64,000 nt of DNA from the NCBI RefSeq assembly GCF_900102535.1, contig NZ_FNBP01000001.1:1-64000 (forward strand), read 5' to 3'. How positions within the stretch are numbered: position 1 is the stretch's first letter; each line of letters starts with the position of its first letter. Made by a program: the position numbers and the translations under genes. The DNA is from Sulfitobacter delicatus. GTDB lineage: Bacteria; Pseudomonadota; Alphaproteobacteria; Rhodobacterales; Rhodobacteraceae. The notes beneath the pieces are model-generated. The model saw nothing but the letters and a program-made list of their open reading frames with translations. It did no database searches and was not told where the DNA came from. This document shows, piece after piece, positions 48,067-62,730 of this stretch.

Positions 48067-51000
48067 TCAATCGCGGCTCTCGTCGTCACCGACCGGCGCG
48101 TTGAAGACATCGCCACCGACGATATCGTCCTGCGCGGAGGCTTCCGGCGCGGCCAGTGCAGCAGCGGCTTCGGCCTCTTCGCGGCGCGCTTCGATCACGA
48201 CGTTGTCGCGGTCTGTCGCCACTTTGCGCATCTGCTGGGTTGCCCCACCAGTACCCGCAGGGATCAGACGGCCCACGATGACGTTCTCTTTCAGACCAAC
48301 CAGTTTGTCCCGCTTGCCCTGAACCGAAGCTTCGGTCAGCACGCGCGTTGTTTCCTGGAAGGACGCGGCAGAGATGAAGCTGCGGGTCTGCAGCGACGCC
48401 TTGGTGATACCCAACAAGATGGGCTCGCCCTTGGCAGGACGGCCACCCTTCTTGAGCGCCTTTTCGTTGGCCTGATCGAATTCCTGCTTGTCGACGTGTT
48501 CGCCCTTGAGCAGCGTGGTATCGCCGCTTTCCTGGATTTCCCACTTCTGCAGCATCTGACGCACGATGACTTCGATGTGTTTGTCGTTAATCTTCACACC
48601 CTGCAGGCGGTAAACGTCCTGCACTTCGTCGATCATGTATTCGGCCAAGGCTTCGACGCCCATGATTGCCAGAATGTCGTGCGGCGCGGGGTTGCCGTCC
48701 ATGATGTAGTCACCCTTCTGCACGAAGTCGCCTTCGGCAACGGGGATGTGTTTCCCCTTGGGCACCATGTATTCAACCTTCACGTCCGGATCATCCGAGC
48801 TTTCAATCGCGATGCGGCGCTTGTTCTTATAGTCCTTACCAAAGCGCACATAGCCGTCGATTTCGGCGATAATAGCGTGATCCTTGGGGCGACGTGCCTC
48901 AAAGAGTTCGGCCACACGGGGCAGACCACCGGTAATGTCCTTGGTCTTGGCACCTTCACGCGGGATACGCGCGATGATGTCACCCGCTTGGATTTCGGTC
49001 TGATCCTCAACGGACAGAACGGCATCCACGGACATTGGATAGGTCACCGGGTTGCCCGCATCGTTGCGGACCGGCTCGCCATCGTCACCGACCAGAATGA
49101 TCTCGGGCTTAAGCTCGTTGCCTTTGGGGGCCGCGCGCCAGTCGATCACGATCTTCTGGGTCATGCCTGTCGCATCATCGGTGTCTTCTTTCACCGCGAT
49201 GCCCGACACGAGGTCGACATACTTCGTCATACCCGGCTTTTCAGCAATGATCGGCAGGGTGTAGGGATCCCATTCGAACAGCTTGTCGCCGCGAGCAATG
49301 GTATCGCCATCCTTGACGAAGAGCTTGGTGCCGTAGCCGACCTTGTGGCTGGCACGTTCGTCACCATTCTCGTCAACGATCGACAGCTTCATGTTCCGGC
49401 CCATGACGAGGATCTCGCCCGAGCTGTTTTCCAATGTCTGAGCGTTTTCGAACACGATTTTGCCGGACTGGCTGGCTTCCAAGAAGGACTGCTGACCACC
49501 CTGAGCAACACCGCCGATGTGGAACGTCCGCATCGTCAGCTGTGTACCCGGTTCACCAATCGACTGCGCCGCGATGATGCCGACGGCCTCACCTTGGTTC
49601 ACCAGCGTACCACGGGCCAAGTCACGGCCATAGCACATGGCGCAGACACCTTCTTCGGCCTCACAGGTCAGCGGGCTGCGGATCCGTGCGGACTGCACAG
49701 CCGCCTCATCGATGGCGTCGGACAGACGTTCGTCAATCAGACCACCTGCAGGCACGATTACCTCTTCGGTGCCGGGCTTGAGGATATCCTCTGCCGCGAC
49801 ACGACCCAGCAGACGCTCGGCCAGCGAGGAGACAACTTCGCCATCGTTGACAGCCGCTTCGGCAGTGATCGCGATCTCAGTACCACAGTCATGCTCGCGC
49901 ACGATGCAGTCCTGCGCCACGTCCACCAGACGGCGTGTCAGGTAACCGGAGTTCGCTGTCTTCAAAGCAGTATCCGACAGACCCTTACGGGCACCGTGTG
50001 TCGAGTTGAAGTACTCGAGAACGGTCAGACCTTCTTTAAAGTTCGAGATGATCGGCGTCTCGATGATGTCGCCATTCGGCTTCGCCATCAAGCCGCGCAT
50101 CCCGCCCAGCTGCTTCATCTGAGTGACCGAGCCACGCGCACCGGAGTGGGCCATCATGTAGACCGAGTTCGGCTCTTTCTCGGAACCATTCTCGTGGTAC
50201 GTCGTGGCCGAGATCGAGCCCATCATGGCTTCGGTGACCTTGTCGTTACACTTCGACCATGCATCGACGACTTTGTTGTACTTTTCGCCCTGAGTGATCA
50301 GGCCGTCCATATACTGCTGTTCAAAGTCCTTCACCTGCTCGCGGGTCTCTTCAACCAGCGGCCATTTGGTGTCGGGGATCAGCATGTCGTCTTTGCCGAA
50401 GGAGATACCCGCTTTGAAAGCTTCGCGGAAACCCATGGTCATGATTTGGTCACAGAAGATAACCGACTCTTTCTGACCGCAATAACGGTAGACGGTGTCG
50501 ATGACCTGCTGCACTTCTTTCTTCCGCAGCAAGCGGTTGACCAGGTCAAACGGCGCTTTGGCGTTCAGCGGCAGCAAGGCGCCAAGACGCACACGACCGG
50601 GGGTCGTGTCGAAGCGTTTCATCACTTCGTTGCCTTCGGCGTCGATCTGCTTGATCCGCGCTTTGATTTTGGAGTGCAGGTGAACCGCACCGGCGTCGAG
50701 GGCATGCTGCACCTCGTCAACGGAACCAAAGACCATGCCTTCGCCAACCATGCCTTCACGCTCGAGGGTCGTGTAGTAGAGACCCAAGATCATATCCTGC
50801 GACGGCACGATGATCGGTGCGCCGTTTGCAGGCGACAGAACGTTGTTCGTGGACATCATCAGAACGCGCGCTTCCAACTGGGCTTCCAGCGAAAGCGGCA
50901 CGTGGACGGCCATCTGGTCACCGTCAAAGTCAGCGTTAAAGGCCGAGCAGACCAGCGGGTGCAGCTGGATTGCTTTCCCTTCGATCAGCACGGGCTCGAA

Positions 51001-52317
51001 TGCCTGAATCCCAAGACGGTGCAGCGTCGGCGCGCGGTTGAGCATGACGGGGTGTTCACGGATCACCTCATCCAGAATATCCCAAACTTCGGGACGCTCT
51101 TTCTCGACCAGCTTCTTGGCCTGTTTCACGGTGGAGGACAGACCTTTGGCCTCGAGCCGCGAGTAGATGAAGGGCTTGAACAGTTCGAGCGCCATCTTCT
51201 TGGGCAGACCACATTGGTGCAGCTTAAGCTCCGGACCAGTCACAATGACCGAACGACCTGAGAAGTCGACGCGCTTACCCAAAAGGTTCTGACGGAAGCG
51301 ACCCTGCTTGCCTTTCAGCATGTCCGACAGCGACTTCAGCGGGCGCTTGTTGGCACCGGTGATGACGCGGCCACGGCGGCCGTTGTCGAACAGAGCATCG
51401 ACGGATTCCTGCAACATCCGCTTTTCGTTGCGGACGATGATGTCAGGCGCGCGCAGCTCAATGAGGCGCTTCAGACGGTTGTTCCGGTTGATCACGCGGC
51501 GGTACAGGTCGTTCAGGTCAGACGTCGCAAAACGGCCCCCATCGAGCGGCACCAGCGGGCGCAGTTCTGGCGGGATCACCGGGATCACGGTCATGACCAT
51601 CCACTCGGGACGGTTGCCGCTCTCAAGGAAGGACTCGACCACTTTCAGACGCTTGATGATCTTCTTGGGCTTCAGCTCGCCTGTCGCCTCTTTCAGATCG
51701 GCGCGCAGGGTTTCGGCTTCAGATTCCAGATCGATGGCTGCCAGCATTTCGCGGATCGCTTCGGCACCGATATTGGCGGTGAAAGCGTCCATGCCATAGG
51801 CGTCTTGGGCGTCCATATACTCTTCTTCGGTCATCATCTGACCGTATTGAAGATCAGTGAGGCCCGGCTCAATCACCACGTAGTTCTCAAAGTAGAGAAC
51901 CCGCTCAAGATCGCGCAGAGTCATGTCCAGCATCAGGCCGATGCGCGAAGGCAGCGACTTGAGGAACCAGATGTGTGCCACTGGCGATGCCAGTTCAATG
52001 TGGCCCATACGCTCACGACGGACCTTTTGCAGCGTGACTTCCACACCGCATTTCTCGCAGACAACGCCGCGATACTTCATCCGCTTATATTTGCCGCAAA
52101 GGCATTCGTAGTCTTTGATCGGCCCAAAGATACGCGCGCAGAACAGACCGTCACGCTCAGGCTTGAACGTCCGGTAGTTGATGGTTTCCGGCTTTTTGAT
52201 CTCGCCGAAGGACCAGCTGAGGATCCGCTCGGGAGAGGCCAAAGAGACCTTGATTTCGTCAAACGCTTTTTGCGGCGTCAACGGGTTGAACGGGTTGTTT
52301 GTCAGTTCCTGGTTCAT
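48067..52317 (-). CDS. rpoC: DNA-directed RNA polymerase subunit beta'
   Basis: 1416 residues. The active-site motif [12 protein letters not shown] coordinates catalytic Mg. The N-terminal zinc site has [20 protein letters not shown] in part, and a second Cys set is in [13 protein letters not shown]. With beta it forms the catalytic cleft. It is preceded by a tandem hairpin pair and closed by a strong terminator. An acidic/Ala-rich C-terminal tail is present, as in relatives. Confidence 0.99.
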   Translation of the reverse strand: MNQELTNNPFNPLTPQKAFDEIKVSLASPERILSWSFGEIKKPETINYRTFKPERDGLFCARIFGPIKDYECLCGKYKRMKYRGVVCEKCGVEVTLQKVRRERMGHIELASPVAHIWFLKSLPSRIGLMLDMTLRDLERVLYFENYVVIEPGLTDLQYGQMMTEEEYMDAQDAYGMDAFTANIGAEAIREMLAAIDLESEAETLRADLKEATGELKPKKIIKRLKVVESFLESGNRPEWMVMTVIPVIPPELRPLVPLDGGRFATSDLNDLYRRVINRNNRLKRLIELRAPDIIVRNEKRMLQESVDALFDNGRRGRVITGANKRPLKSLSDMLKGKQGRFRQNLLGKRVDFSGRSVIVTGPELKLHQCGLPKKMALELFKPFIYSRLEAKGLSSTVKQAKKLVEKERPEVWDILDEVIREHPVMLNRAPTLHRLGIQAFEPVLIEGKAIQLHPLVCSAFNADFDGDQMAVHVPLSLEAQLEARVLMMSTNNVLSPANGAPIIVPSQDMILGLYYTTLEREGMVGEGMVFGSVDEVQHALDAGAVHLHSKIKARIKQIDAEGNEVMKRFDTTPGRVRLGALLPLNAKAPFDLVNRLLRKKEVQQVIDTVYRYCGQKESVIFCDQIMTMGFREAFKAGISFGKDDMLIPDTKWPLVEETREQVKDFEQQYMDGLITQGEKYNKVVDAWSKCNDKVTEAMMGSISATTYHENGSEKEPNSVYMMAHSGARGSVTQMKQLGGMRGLMAKPNGDIIETPIISNFKEGLTVLEYFNSTHGARKGLSDTALKTANSGYLTRRLVDVAQDCIVREHDCGTEIAITAEAAVNDGEVVSSLAERLLGRVAAEDILKPGTEEVIVPAGGLIDERLSDAIDEAAVQSARIRSPLTCEAEEGVCAMCYGRDLARGTLVNQGEAVGIIAAQSIGEPGTQLTMRTFHIGGVAQGGQQSFLEASQSGKIVFENAQTLENSSGEILVMGRNMKLSIVDENGDERASHKVGYGTKLFVKDGDTIARGDKLFEWDPYTLPIIAEKPGMTKYVDLVSGIAVKEDTDDATGMTQKIVIDWRAAPKGNELKPEIILVGDDGEPVRNDAGNPVTYPMSVDAVLSVEDQTEIQAGDIIARIPREGAKTKDITGGLPRVAELFEARRPKDHAIIAEIDGYVRFGKDYKNKRRIAIESSDDPDVKVEYMVPKGKHIPVAEGDFVQKGDYIMDGNPAPHDILAIMGVEALAEYMIDEVQDVYRLQGVKINDKHIEVIVRQMLQKWEIQESGDTTLLKGEHVDKQEFDQANEKALKKGGRPAKGEPILLGITKASLQTRSFISAASFQETTRVLTEASVQGKRDKLVGLKENVIVGRLIPAGTGGATQQMRKVATDRDNVVIEARREEAEAAAALAAPEASAQDDIVGGDVFNAPVGDDESRD

Positions 52318-52356
52318 TTTCAGATCCTTGAAAGGGGTGCGTTGGGAGGGACCGGA

Positions 52357-52403
52357 CCCGTTTTCTTTTAAAGAAAACGGGCCGGGATTTTTAAAAAATC
52401 CCG
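52357..52403. repeat. Tandem perfect hairpins between rpoB and rpoC
   Basis: CCCGTTTTCTTT / AAAGAAAACGGG (52357-52368, 52370-52381) and CGGGATTTTT / AAAAATCCCG (52383-52392, 52394-52403), each with a one-base loop. The layout parallels the rpoA-rplQ pair at 16431-16478, but the stems differ by compensated changes. Confidence 0.75.
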
Positions 52404-52412
52404 TTTACCGCG

Positions 52413-56549
<4,137 letters not shown>

Positions 56550-56725
56550 GTGTCGTGTCACCTTTCGTGTCTCTCGCCGAGCGCATCAACCACCGGGGCC
56601 GTGGTGCGCGCCCATAAGAGCGGAAAATCCGGGTCAATTCTTGGAATGCGTCCCACCGCATCCCTTCCGACCATGGACCTCTCCAGAGAAATGCTCCCGG
56701 ACGGAACATTCGTCAAAACAGGTCA

Positions 56726-56753
56726 GGCTGGACAGGAAGGTTCCCGTCCAGCC
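56726..56753 (-). terminator. Attenuator-type hairpin between rplL and rpoB
   Basis: GGCTGGAC and GTCCAGCC pair perfectly (56726-56733, 56746-56753). There is only a weak U-run, as expected of the partial terminator that lowers rpoBC expression relative to rplJL. The rest of the 243-base gap shows no gene. Confidence 0.65.
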
Positions 56754-56792
56754 CTTGTTCATGCGTGGTGCACGTTGCCGCGCACCTCTGGC

Positions 56793-57164
56793 TTAGGCCA
56801 GCTCGACTTCGGCGCCAGCTGCTTCCAGCTTGCCTTTGATGTCTTCGGCTTCGGCTTTGTCGACGCCTTCTTTGATCTTGCCACCGGCTTCGACCAGGTC
56901 TTTGGCTTCTTTCAGGCCGAGACCTGTGATGCCGCGGACTTCCTTGATCACGTTGATCTTGGATGCGCCGGCGTTCTTCAGAACGACGTCGAATTCGGTC
57001 TTTTCTTCTTCGGCAGCGCCGCCATCAGCAGGACCAGCCATCATCACTGCGCCGCCAGCGGCGGGCTCGATGCCGTACTCGTCTTTGAGGATGGTTTTCA
57101 GTTCTTGTGCTTCAAGCAGAGTCAGACCAACGATGTCTTCTGCCAGTTTCTTCAGATCAGCCAT
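56793..57164 (-). CDS. rplL: 50S ribosomal protein L7/L12
   Basis: 123 residues: N-terminal dimerisation domain ([20 protein letters not shown]), an Ala/Gly hinge, and the C-terminal factor-binding domain [20 protein letters not shown] followed by [15 protein letters not shown]. It forms the flexible stalk that recruits EF-G and EF-Tu. It follows rplJ by 74 bases. Confidence 0.98.
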   Translation of the reverse strand: MADLKKLAEDIVGLTLLEAQELKTILKDEYGIEPAAGGAVMMAGPADGGAAEEEKTEFDVVLKNAGASKINVIKEVRGITGLGLKEAKDLVEAGGKIKEGVDKAEAEDIKGKLEAAGAEVELA

Positions 57165-57238
57165 GTTTAGCTCTTTCCGTTACGATATGTGTGTTCCAAC
57201 GCGCGTGTTCAACCCGAGCGCCGGCTTGACGATATGCC

Positions 57239-57754
57239 TTACGCAGCCGCCTTGTCCTCGATCGTGGACAAGATGGATGCGATGTTGCTTGCAGGTGCGC
57301 CAATGGCCCCGGCGATGTTCGAAGCAGGTGCGCCGAGCATGCCCGCGATGGTGGAGATAAGCTCCTCCCGCGAAGGCATTTTCGACACGGCTTCGACACC
57401 AGCGGCGTCCAACGCGTTCTCACCCATGGAACCACCGAGGATCACCAGCTTTGGGTTTTCCTTGGAGAATTCCTGAGCAACCTTGGCCGCAGCCACAGGA
57501 TCCTCAGAATAGGTCAGAACGGTCATACCCGTCAGAAGGTCAGCAATGCTTTCGCATGGCTTGCCCTCAAGGGCGATCTTGGCGAGCCTGTTTTTGGCAA
57601 CACGCACAGACCCACCGGCAGCGCGTGCGCGCGCCCGAAGGTCCTGCATTTCGGCAACTGTCAAACCGACGTAGTGGCTAACCACAACGACGCCAGAGCT
57701 TTCAAAGATCTGGCCGAGTTCGTCGACCAGCTGTTCTTTTTGTGCTCTATCCAC
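57239..57754 (-). CDS. rplJ: 50S ribosomal protein L10
   Basis: 171 residues starting [13 protein letters not shown] from GTG at 57754, with [18 protein letters not shown] in the rRNA-binding domain. The C-terminal helix binds L7/L12 dimers. The tail holds a repeated APASNIA unit ([20 protein letters not shown]). The 270-base gap upstream, after rplA, may host the L10 autoregulatory leader. Confidence 0.97.
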   Translation of the reverse strand: MDRAQKEQLVDELGQIFESSGVVVVSHYVGLTVAEMQDLRARARAAGGSVRVAKNRLAKIALEGKPCESIADLLTGMTVLTYSEDPVAAAKVAQEFSKENPKLVILGGSMGENALDAAGVEAVSKMPSREELISTIAGMLGAPASNIAGAIGAPASNIASILSTIEDKAAA

Positions 57755-58025
57755 AGTTTCACTCCAAATTTGGGGGTTGCCCCCCGGCTCAGTTCAGGAT
57801 GCGGTCTTCTGCATCCCATTCGGGTCCAATGAAGGGTCCCGGCCAAAACCGCCCGAAGGCAGAATTTTTCCGGTTTCCCATCTCAGGAAGGAATTATTCA
57901 GGCCATGGCCCAAACCCTCCGTCTCGGACAGACGCGAGGACCGATCTTTTGGCCCTTGCGTATCTGACGGCCGAAGCCGCCAAATTCGGGTCGCAAGGTG
58001 GGGGCTGCCCCCCACCCGGCGAGGA
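57755..58025 (-). promoter_or_regulatory. rplJ leader region with hairpin, candidate L10 leader
   Basis: The gap between rplA and rplJ carries GGTGGGGG / CCCCCACC-type pairing at 57995-58014 directly after rplA, and several further short complementary segments. Its position matches the known L10(L12)4 autoregulatory leader, but I could not trace the conserved kink-turn fold by eye. Confidence 0.4.
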
Positions 58026-58724
58026 TCACTCGGCGGTTGCGTTCTCGACAGCAACCGACACGCCTGGGCCCATTGTGGAGCTCAGGTTGATCTTTTTCAT
58101 GTAGGTGCCTTTGGCACCGGCCGGCTTGGCTTTGGACACGGCGCCAACGAAGGCACGGATGTTTTCTGCCAGCTTGGCTTCGTCGAAGGACAGTTTGCCA
58201 ACGCCTGCGTGGACGACACCGCCCTTTTCAGCTTTGAACTGAACTTCACCGCCCTTGGCCGCTTTCACGGCATCGGCGACGTCCATGGTCACGGTGCCAA
58301 CCTTGGGGTTCGGCATCAGGTTACGGGGACCAAGCACTTTACCCAGACGGCCAACGATCGGCATCATGTCGGGTGTCGCGATGCAACGATCAAAGTCGAT
58401 CTTGCCGGACTGCACGGTTTCCATCAGGTCCTCTGCGCCAACGATATCTGCGCCAGCCTTTTCGGCTTCTTCAGCTTTCGCGCCACGGGCGAAGACAGCA
58501 ACGCGCATGGTTTTGCCGGTGCCGTTTGGGAGGCCGACAACACCGCGGACCATTTGGTCTGCGTGGCGTGGGTCAACACCGAGGTTCATTGCGATCTCGA
58601 TGGTTTCGTCGAACTTTGCGTTTGCGTTTGCTTTGATGAGGCTTACCGCTTCTTCAACGGTGATCTCTTCTTTGCCAGCAAAGGCTTCACGGGCGGCGCG
58701 GGTGCGTTTTCCAAGTTTTGCCAT
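58026..58724 (-). CDS. rplA: 50S ribosomal protein L1
   Basis: 232 residues with [15 protein letters not shown] at the N-terminus and the signatures [20 protein letters not shown] and [21 protein letters not shown]1 forms the mobile stalk at the E site and in E. coli represses its own operon. It begins one base after rplK. Family length is typical. Confidence 0.98.
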   Translation of the reverse strand: MAKLGKRTRAAREAFAGKEEITVEEAVSLIKANANAKFDETIEIAMNLGVDPRHADQMVRGVVGLPNGTGKTMRVAVFARGAKAEEAEKAGADIVGAEDLMETVQSGKIDFDRCIATPDMMPIVGRLGKVLGPRNLMPNPKVGTVTMDVADAVKAAKGGEVQFKAEKGGVVHAGVGKLSFDEAKLAENIRAFVGAVSKAKPAGAKGTYMKKINLSSTMGPGVSVAVENATAE

Positions 58725-58725
58725 C

Positions 58726-59151
58726 TTACTTCACCTCGATGCCCATGGACCGGGCAGAGCCCAGGATGATTTTCATCGCCGCTTCCACGTCGTTCGCGGA
58801 CAGGTCGGCGGCTTTTGCTTCTGCGATTTCGCGCAGCTGCTTGGTGGTCACGGTGCCAACGGTTTCACGCGAAGGCGTTTTCGCGCCGGAGTTCACCTTG
58901 GCCGCTTTTTTCAGGTAGTAAGACGCCGGGGGCGTCTTGATGTCCATGGTGAAGGACTTGTCCTGATAGTAGCTGATCACGGTGGGGCACGGTGCGCCCG
59001 GCTCCATGTCTGCGGTCTTGGCGTTGAACGCCTTGCAGAATTCCATGATATTGATGCCGCGCTGACCGAGGGCTGGACCCACGGGCGGGGACGGGTTTGC
59101 TTGACCCGCTTTAACTTGCAACTTCATCGTACCGACGAGTTTCTTGGCCAT
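58726..59151 (-). CDS. rplK: 50S ribosomal protein L11
   Basis: 141 residues with [20 protein letters not shown] and [14 protein letters not shown], and the C-terminal [10 protein letters not shown]11 binds the GTPase-associated centre and is the site sensed by RelA. It is separated from nusG by about 146 bases with a hairpin. Confidence 0.98.
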   Translation of the reverse strand: MAKKLVGTMKLQVKAGQANPSPPVGPALGQRGINIMEFCKAFNAKTADMEPGAPCPTVISYYQDKSFTMDIKTPPASYYLKKAAKVNSGAKTPSRETVGTVTTKQLREIAEAKAADLSANDVEAAMKIILGSARSMGIEVK

Positions 59152-59273
59152 CTGACCATTCTCCTTTCAACACCCTTGGGGCGCGCCCCGCGGGATCTTC
59201 GTTGCGTGGTCCGGGTCGGGCGCCGCGGCGACCTTGCCTCCCACAATGACCGATGCCCTTGGGGCACCGGGGT

Positions 59274-59291
59274 GGCGGGGCGAACCCCGCC
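59274..59291 (-). other. Hairpin between nusG and rplK
   Basis: GGCGGGG-TTCG-CCCCGCC on the minus strand, seven bases after the nusG stop, without a U-run. It may be an attenuator or processing site separating nusG from rplKA. Confidence 0.55.
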
Positions 59292-59297
59292 TCACAC

Positions 59298-59831
59298 TCA
59301 GATCTGCTTGTTGACCTGCGTGAATTCCAATTCGACCGGGGTTTCCCGGCCAAAGATCGAGACCGACACCTTGAGGCGCTGGTTGTCCTCGTCGACCTCT
59401 TCGATCATGCCGTCGAAGTCCTCGAACGGACCATCGGCAACCTTGACCTTCTCGCCGATCTCGAAATGGATCAGCGTGCGTGGGGCTTCTTCGCCTTCCT
59501 GCACACGACCCAAGATCGCCTGCACTTCGGCATCGCGCATCGGCATCGGGCGGCCTTGCGGGCCCAAAAAACCGGTGACGCGGTTGATCGAGTTGATCAG
59601 GTGATAGCCCGCGTCGGACATTTCCATATGCACCAGCACATAGCCGGGCATGAAGCGACGCTCGGTTGTCACCTTCTTGCCGCGCCGGACCTCGATCACC
59701 TCTTCGGTGGGCACCAGCACTTCGTCAATCTGGTCTTCAAGTTCCTGCTCAGCCACGGATGCGCGGATCTGCTCAGCGATCTTCTTTTCGAAGTTCGACA
59801 GGACACTGACCGAATACCACCGTTTTGCCAT
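59298..59831 (-). CDS. nusG: Transcription termination/antitermination factor NusG
   Basis: 177 residues starting [20 protein letters not shown] from ATG at 59831; the frame extension to 59978 is not homologous. The NGN domain has [14 protein letters not shown], and the C-terminal KOW domain has [20 protein letters not shown]. NusG aids elongation, Rho termination and ribosome coupling. It is preceded by secE in the usual order; the 207-base gap between them holds nothing recognised. Confidence 0.98.
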   Translation of the reverse strand: MAKRWYSVSVLSNFEKKIAEQIRASVAEQELEDQIDEVLVPTEEVIEVRRGKKVTTERRFMPGYVLVHMEMSDAGYHLINSINRVTGFLGPQGRPMPMRDAEVQAILGRVQEGEEAPRTLIHFEIGEKVKVADGPFEDFDGMIEEVDEDNQRLKVSVSIFGRETPVELEFTQVNKQI

Positions 59832-60038
59832 CTGAACTCTGGTCCCTGTCTTGCCATGCGGGCTGCCCCGGCATGTAAATTCGTCAATCATACGAGGCCT
59901 TAGCCCCGAAACTTCTGAACAAAAAATCGGCGCGCAACTCGAATCGCCGCACGCCCTTTTCAGGTCAGGTCTGCGCAATAGCCCGCGCGGAGGCGGGTTT
60001 CAAGGGTGTAAACATAAAATCACCGATGCGCGCAAAGG

Positions 60039-60236
60039 TCAGCCGAACATCCCCAAGATCTGCTGCAAGCCGCCGCGGATCAGAATGTCGACAATGGCAA
60101 AGAACACGGCTGTCAGCGCGGCGAGGATAAACACCATCACCGTGGTCAGCATGACTTCGCGCTTGGTCGGCCAAACAACCTTGGCGACTTCGGTGCGGAC
60201 CTGCTGGATGAACTGAAGCGGATTGGTGGTGGCCAT
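60039..60236 (-). CDS. secE: Preprotein translocase subunit SecE
   Basis: 65 residues, the short one-helix form. FIQQVRTEVAKVVWPTKREV is the amphipathic helix, followed by one transmembrane segment (TVMVFILAALTAVFFAIVDI). SecE clamps SecY. A putative promoter is 30 bases upstream. Confidence 0.97.
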   Translation of the reverse strand: MATTNPLQFIQQVRTEVAKVVWPTKREVMLTTVMVFILAALTAVFFAIVDILIRGGLQQILGMFG

Positions 60237-60265
60237 GACATCTTTCCCTATTGGCGGATTGGGCG

Positions 60266-60294
60266 GATGTAACGGGTCCGCCGCATGGTTTCAA
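60266..60294 (-). promoter_or_regulatory. Putative promoter for secE-nusG
   Basis: Minus strand TTGAAA (60294-60289), 17-base spacer, TACATC (60271-60266). The leader to the secE ATG is about 25 bases. Confidence 0.6.
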
Positions 60295-60313
60295 GACTGC
60301 GTTTGCGCAGGCT

Positions 60314-60967
60314 CTATCCTTCGGAGTTGCGCAAACTATCGAACCGCCGCGCCATAGCGGCATCATGGCGTGCATCGGCAGCGGCCATTTCACCAAAATC
60401 TGGCAGATAGAGCCCATCCACCGTACCCTCAGGAAAGCGGTCGAGAATGGCATCCCATTTCATCGCAAAAGCATCGAGCCTGTTGTGCAGATCCGCTGCA
60501 CGTTCAGGTCGACGGCCCGCATACCAGCGACCAATCGCCATGCCCCGCCGCCAGAAACCGTCATAGCCAAGGGCCAGAAAGACGCCGAGGATGAGGAAGA
60601 CAGTCAGCAGCAGCACGCCAACCACCAACCAAGGGCGGAACAGGACAAGCAACGCCAGGCAAGCGAGCACGATATGCCGAGTAGTAGGCCGGTACCCGAT
60701 CAGACGCGCCCAGGCCCGTGCTACCAGTCCGGGGCGCGACGGCTTTTTCGCCACCCTCTCCGGCGTGGCAAGCGCCTCTTCCAAAGGCGGTAAGGCTGCT
60801 GTCCCCTTGCGAGGCTGCGCAACAGGTGCAGGCTCGGCCCGTTTCGCTGATTCCGGCTTTGGCCCCTTCGGCGTAGTCGCCTCAGCCTTCAGCAAGTCTT
60901 GAATTGCCGCCAAGGAGGCCGGGTCAAGCTCGGCCGCCGGCGCAGGATGGTCGGGGGTATTCGTCAT
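60314..60967 (-). CDS. Conserved two-helix membrane protein of unknown function
   Basis: 217 residues. The N-terminal ~100 residues are Pro/Ala/Lys-rich and likely unstructured. Two adjacent transmembrane helices follow (HIVLACLALLVLF and LVVGVLLLTVFLILGVFLAL), then a soluble tail with LHNRLDAFAMKWDAIL and PDFGEM. No domain recognised. It lies between tRNA-Trp and secE, which is otherwise a conserved junction. ATG at 60967 is used; a GTG 15 bases earlier is possible. Confidence 0.6.
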   Translation of the reverse strand: MTNTPDHPAPAAELDPASLAAIQDLLKAEATTPKGPKPESAKRAEPAPVAQPRKGTAALPPLEEALATPERVAKKPSRPGLVARAWARLIGYRPTTRHIVLACLALLVLFRPWLVVGVLLLTVFLILGVFLALGYDGFWRRGMAIGRWYAGRRPERAADLHNRLDAFAMKWDAILDRFPEGTVDGLYLPDFGEMAAADARHDAAMARRFDSLRNSEG

Positions 60968-61083
60968 ATCAGGCTCTCTCACGCAGATACGCGAAGCCTA
61001 GCCCGGCATTCAGACAGACCGAGGGCGCAAATGCGGCAAGACCGTGGCGCCTCGGCGCTGAGCGCGTAATATGTTGGTAAATG

Positions 61084-61159
61084 TGGCAGGGGCTGAGGGA
61101 CTCGAACCCACGACCCTCGGTTTTGGAGACCGATGCTCTACCAACTGAGCTAAACCCCT
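61084..61159 (-). tRNA. tRNA-Trp (anticodon CCA)
   Basis: A 76-base cloverleaf on the minus strand. The acceptor AGGGGTT pairs with AGCCCCT, the D-arm includes AGCTCAGTTGGTAGAGC, the anticodon loop is CTCCAAA with anticodon CCA, and the T-arm is GTGGGTTCGAGTCCC. The 3' CCA is encoded. tRNA-Trp next to secE-nusG is a conserved bacterial arrangement. Confidence 0.97.
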
Positions 61160-61171
61160 ATGCCGGTGGCT

Positions 61172-61200
61172 TGGGTAGTCGCAATTCGTCCCCGGATCAA
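61172..61200 (-). promoter_or_regulatory. Putative tRNA-Trp promoter
   Basis: Minus strand TTGATC (61200-61195), 17-base spacer, TACCCA (61177-61172), about 13 bases from the tRNA. It is back to back with the stress promoter of the DUF892 gene. Confidence 0.45.
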
Positions 61201-61240
61201 GAGCCGATCTGCCCTTTCCCGCCGATATTCGCCGCTTTGC

Positions 61241-61266
61241 GGAACATTGCGGTCCGCGCTCACGTT
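61241..61266 (+). promoter_or_regulatory. EcfG-like (general stress sigma) promoter of the DUF892 gene
   Basis: GGAAC (61241-61245), 17 bases, CGTT (61263-61266), matching the alphaproteobacterial EcfG consensus. It lies 38 bases upstream of the DUF892 ATG. The gene type (ferritin-like stress protein) suits this kind of control. Confidence 0.6.
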
Positions 61267-61303
61267 TTCCCGACGAACCAAGCCCGAAACCGGAGGACGA
61301 AAC

Positions 61304-61801
61304 ATGCCGATGAACAACCTGAAAGACGTCTACACTGACCAACTGCAGGATCTCTACTCTGCGCTGAAGCAATCGCTGGAGGCCACAAACGCCCTTGGCC
61401 GTGCGGCAGAAGACAAGGAATTGTCCGAAGCGCTGATCGACGGCAGCAATGGGATTTCCAAAGGGATGGACGTGCTTAAATCCATCTGTGCCAAACATGA
61501 CCTCGATCCCGCTGGCGAGCACTGCCACGGCATGGAAGGCCTTGTGAAAGAAGCGCATAAACACGTGCTCGAAGAAGACTTTGGCGACAGCGACACCCGC
61601 GACGCGATGATCATCACGCAGTACCAGCGCATGGTGCACTACGCGCTCGCCGGTTACGGCTGCGTCGTTGCCTTTGCCAACCGTCTGGGCGAGAACGAAG
61701 ACGGCGCGCAGCTACAAGAGCAGCTCGACCACACCTATGACGGCGACCGCCGCATGACTGACATTGCGACCAAAGGTGGGGTCAACGCCGACGCGGCTTA
61801 A
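61304..61801 (+). CDS. Ferritin-like DUF892 (YciF-type) stress protein
   Basis: 165 residues starting MPMNNLKDVYTDQLQDLYSA from ATG with CGGAGGACG upstream; the frame runs back to 61160 but into the tRNA region. A four-helix bundle pattern with EHCHGMEGLVKEAHKHV and DAMIITQYQRMVHYALAGYG is typical of YciF/DUF892. Members are induced in stress or stationary phase and may bind a di-metal centre; a direct activity is not known. An EcfG-like promoter precedes it and a terminator follows. Confidence 0.85.
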   Translation: MPMNNLKDVYTDQLQDLYSALKQSLEATNALGRAAEDKELSEALIDGSNGISKGMDVLKSICAKHDLDPAGEHCHGMEGLVKEAHKHVLEEDFGDSDTRDAMIITQYQRMVHYALAGYGCVVAFANRLGENEDGAQLQEQLDHTYDGDRRMTDIATKGGVNADAA

Positions 61802-61825
61802 CCCTCACCGAAACGAATCGCTCAG

Positions 61826-61850
61826 GGCCGGCCCATTGGGTCGGCCTTTT
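61826..61850 (+). terminator. Terminator after the DUF892 gene
   Basis: GGCCGGCCCA and TGGGTCGGCC-type stem (61826-61846) followed by TTTT. It may also serve the convergent acetyltransferase gene, which ends at 61856. Confidence 0.8.
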
Positions 61851-61855
61851 GTCTG

Positions 61856-62518
61856 TCAGCCCGCCGGTTTTGCCTTCTCCAGTGCCGCGATGTCGCCACC
61901 ACAAATCGCCGCCTCGTGCTCAAGAATGTGATCAATCGGCCAGTCCCACCATGCGATCTCCAACAGCCGAGCAATGGCGTCGTCAGAGAATCGCCGCCGG
62001 GTGACCCGTCCGGGATTGCCGACAACAATGCTATAGGGCGGCACCCTGCCGCCAACGACTGCGCCGGCCCCGATGATCACACCGTCGCCGATCTCCGCCC
62101 CCGGTAGAATACGCGTCCCCTGCCCGATCCAGACGTCATTCCCGACAATCGTATCCGCACCCGGTTTTGGCAGTGAAGGCCGCCCTGTCCGGTCACCGCC
62201 GCCAAATACTGCAAAGGGAAAGCTGCTGATTCCGTCGTGCCGGTGATTGGCCGAGGCCGTGATGAATTGGGTCCCATCTGCGATCTGACAGAACTTGCCG
62301 ATGATTAAGCACTCTGGGCTGAAGTCGAAAAGATAAGGCGCCAGCCGCGCGGCCCAATCTTTGGGCGGGTCAAAGGCGCTGGCGTAGCTATAGGCGCCGA
62401 CCGAAATGCGCGGATGGTCCAGCACAGCGGAGAGAAAGACTGTGCCGAGGTGCGGGCTCCCGTCAGGGAGCGTAATAGGAAAGCGAGTGTTGGGAGCGGG
62501 AAAGTTGGATACGGGCAT
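61856..62518 (-). CDS. CatB/Vat-like hexapeptide O-acetyltransferase
   Basis: 220 residues with left-handed beta-helix hexapeptide repeats (DTIVGNDVWIGQGTRILPGA, IGDGVIIGAGAVV) and the catalytic His in SANHRHDGISSFPF. This resembles the xenobiotic acetyltransferase group (CatB/Vat), which uses acetyl-CoA; the natural substrate is unclear and resistance should not be assumed. ATG at 62518 follows GGAGG. The 210 bases upstream hold no clear gene. Confidence 0.8.
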   Translation of the reverse strand: MPVSNFPAPNTRFPITLPDGSPHLGTVFLSAVLDHPRISVGAYSYASAFDPPKDWAARLAPYLFDFSPECLIIGKFCQIADGTQFITASANHRHDGISSFPFAVFGGGDRTGRPSLPKPGADTIVGNDVWIGQGTRILPGAEIGDGVIIGAGAVVGGRVPPYSIVVGNPGRVTRRRFSDDAIARLLEIAWWDWPIDHILEHEAAICGGDIAALEKAKPAG

Positions 62519-62730
62519 GAATGCCTCCGGAAGCTGATGTTGCGTTACTCACTTCACGGCGCTGTTCATCGGACCCTCTCCTATTGTTTCGGTACTTTAT
62601 CATTAGTCTCCCACTGGCACCAGAGATACAACCTTTGCGGGAAGGCACATCGGGCGCTAAGGTAAACAAAACAATAATTTCACGGCGGGTCATCTGACCA
62701 TTTTATTGAGCAGTTAGTTACAGGTTTTAC

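Noticed and set aside
48496..51261. Long plus-strand open frame (921 codons) opposite rpoC
   Set aside because: An antisense shadow of rpoC, with no ribosome site or recognisable domain.
61856..62518. Chloramphenicol or streptogramin resistance call for the hexapeptide acetyltransferase
   Set aside because: The CatB/Vat fold is shared by many non-resistance acetyltransferases and the context gives no sign of resistance cargo.
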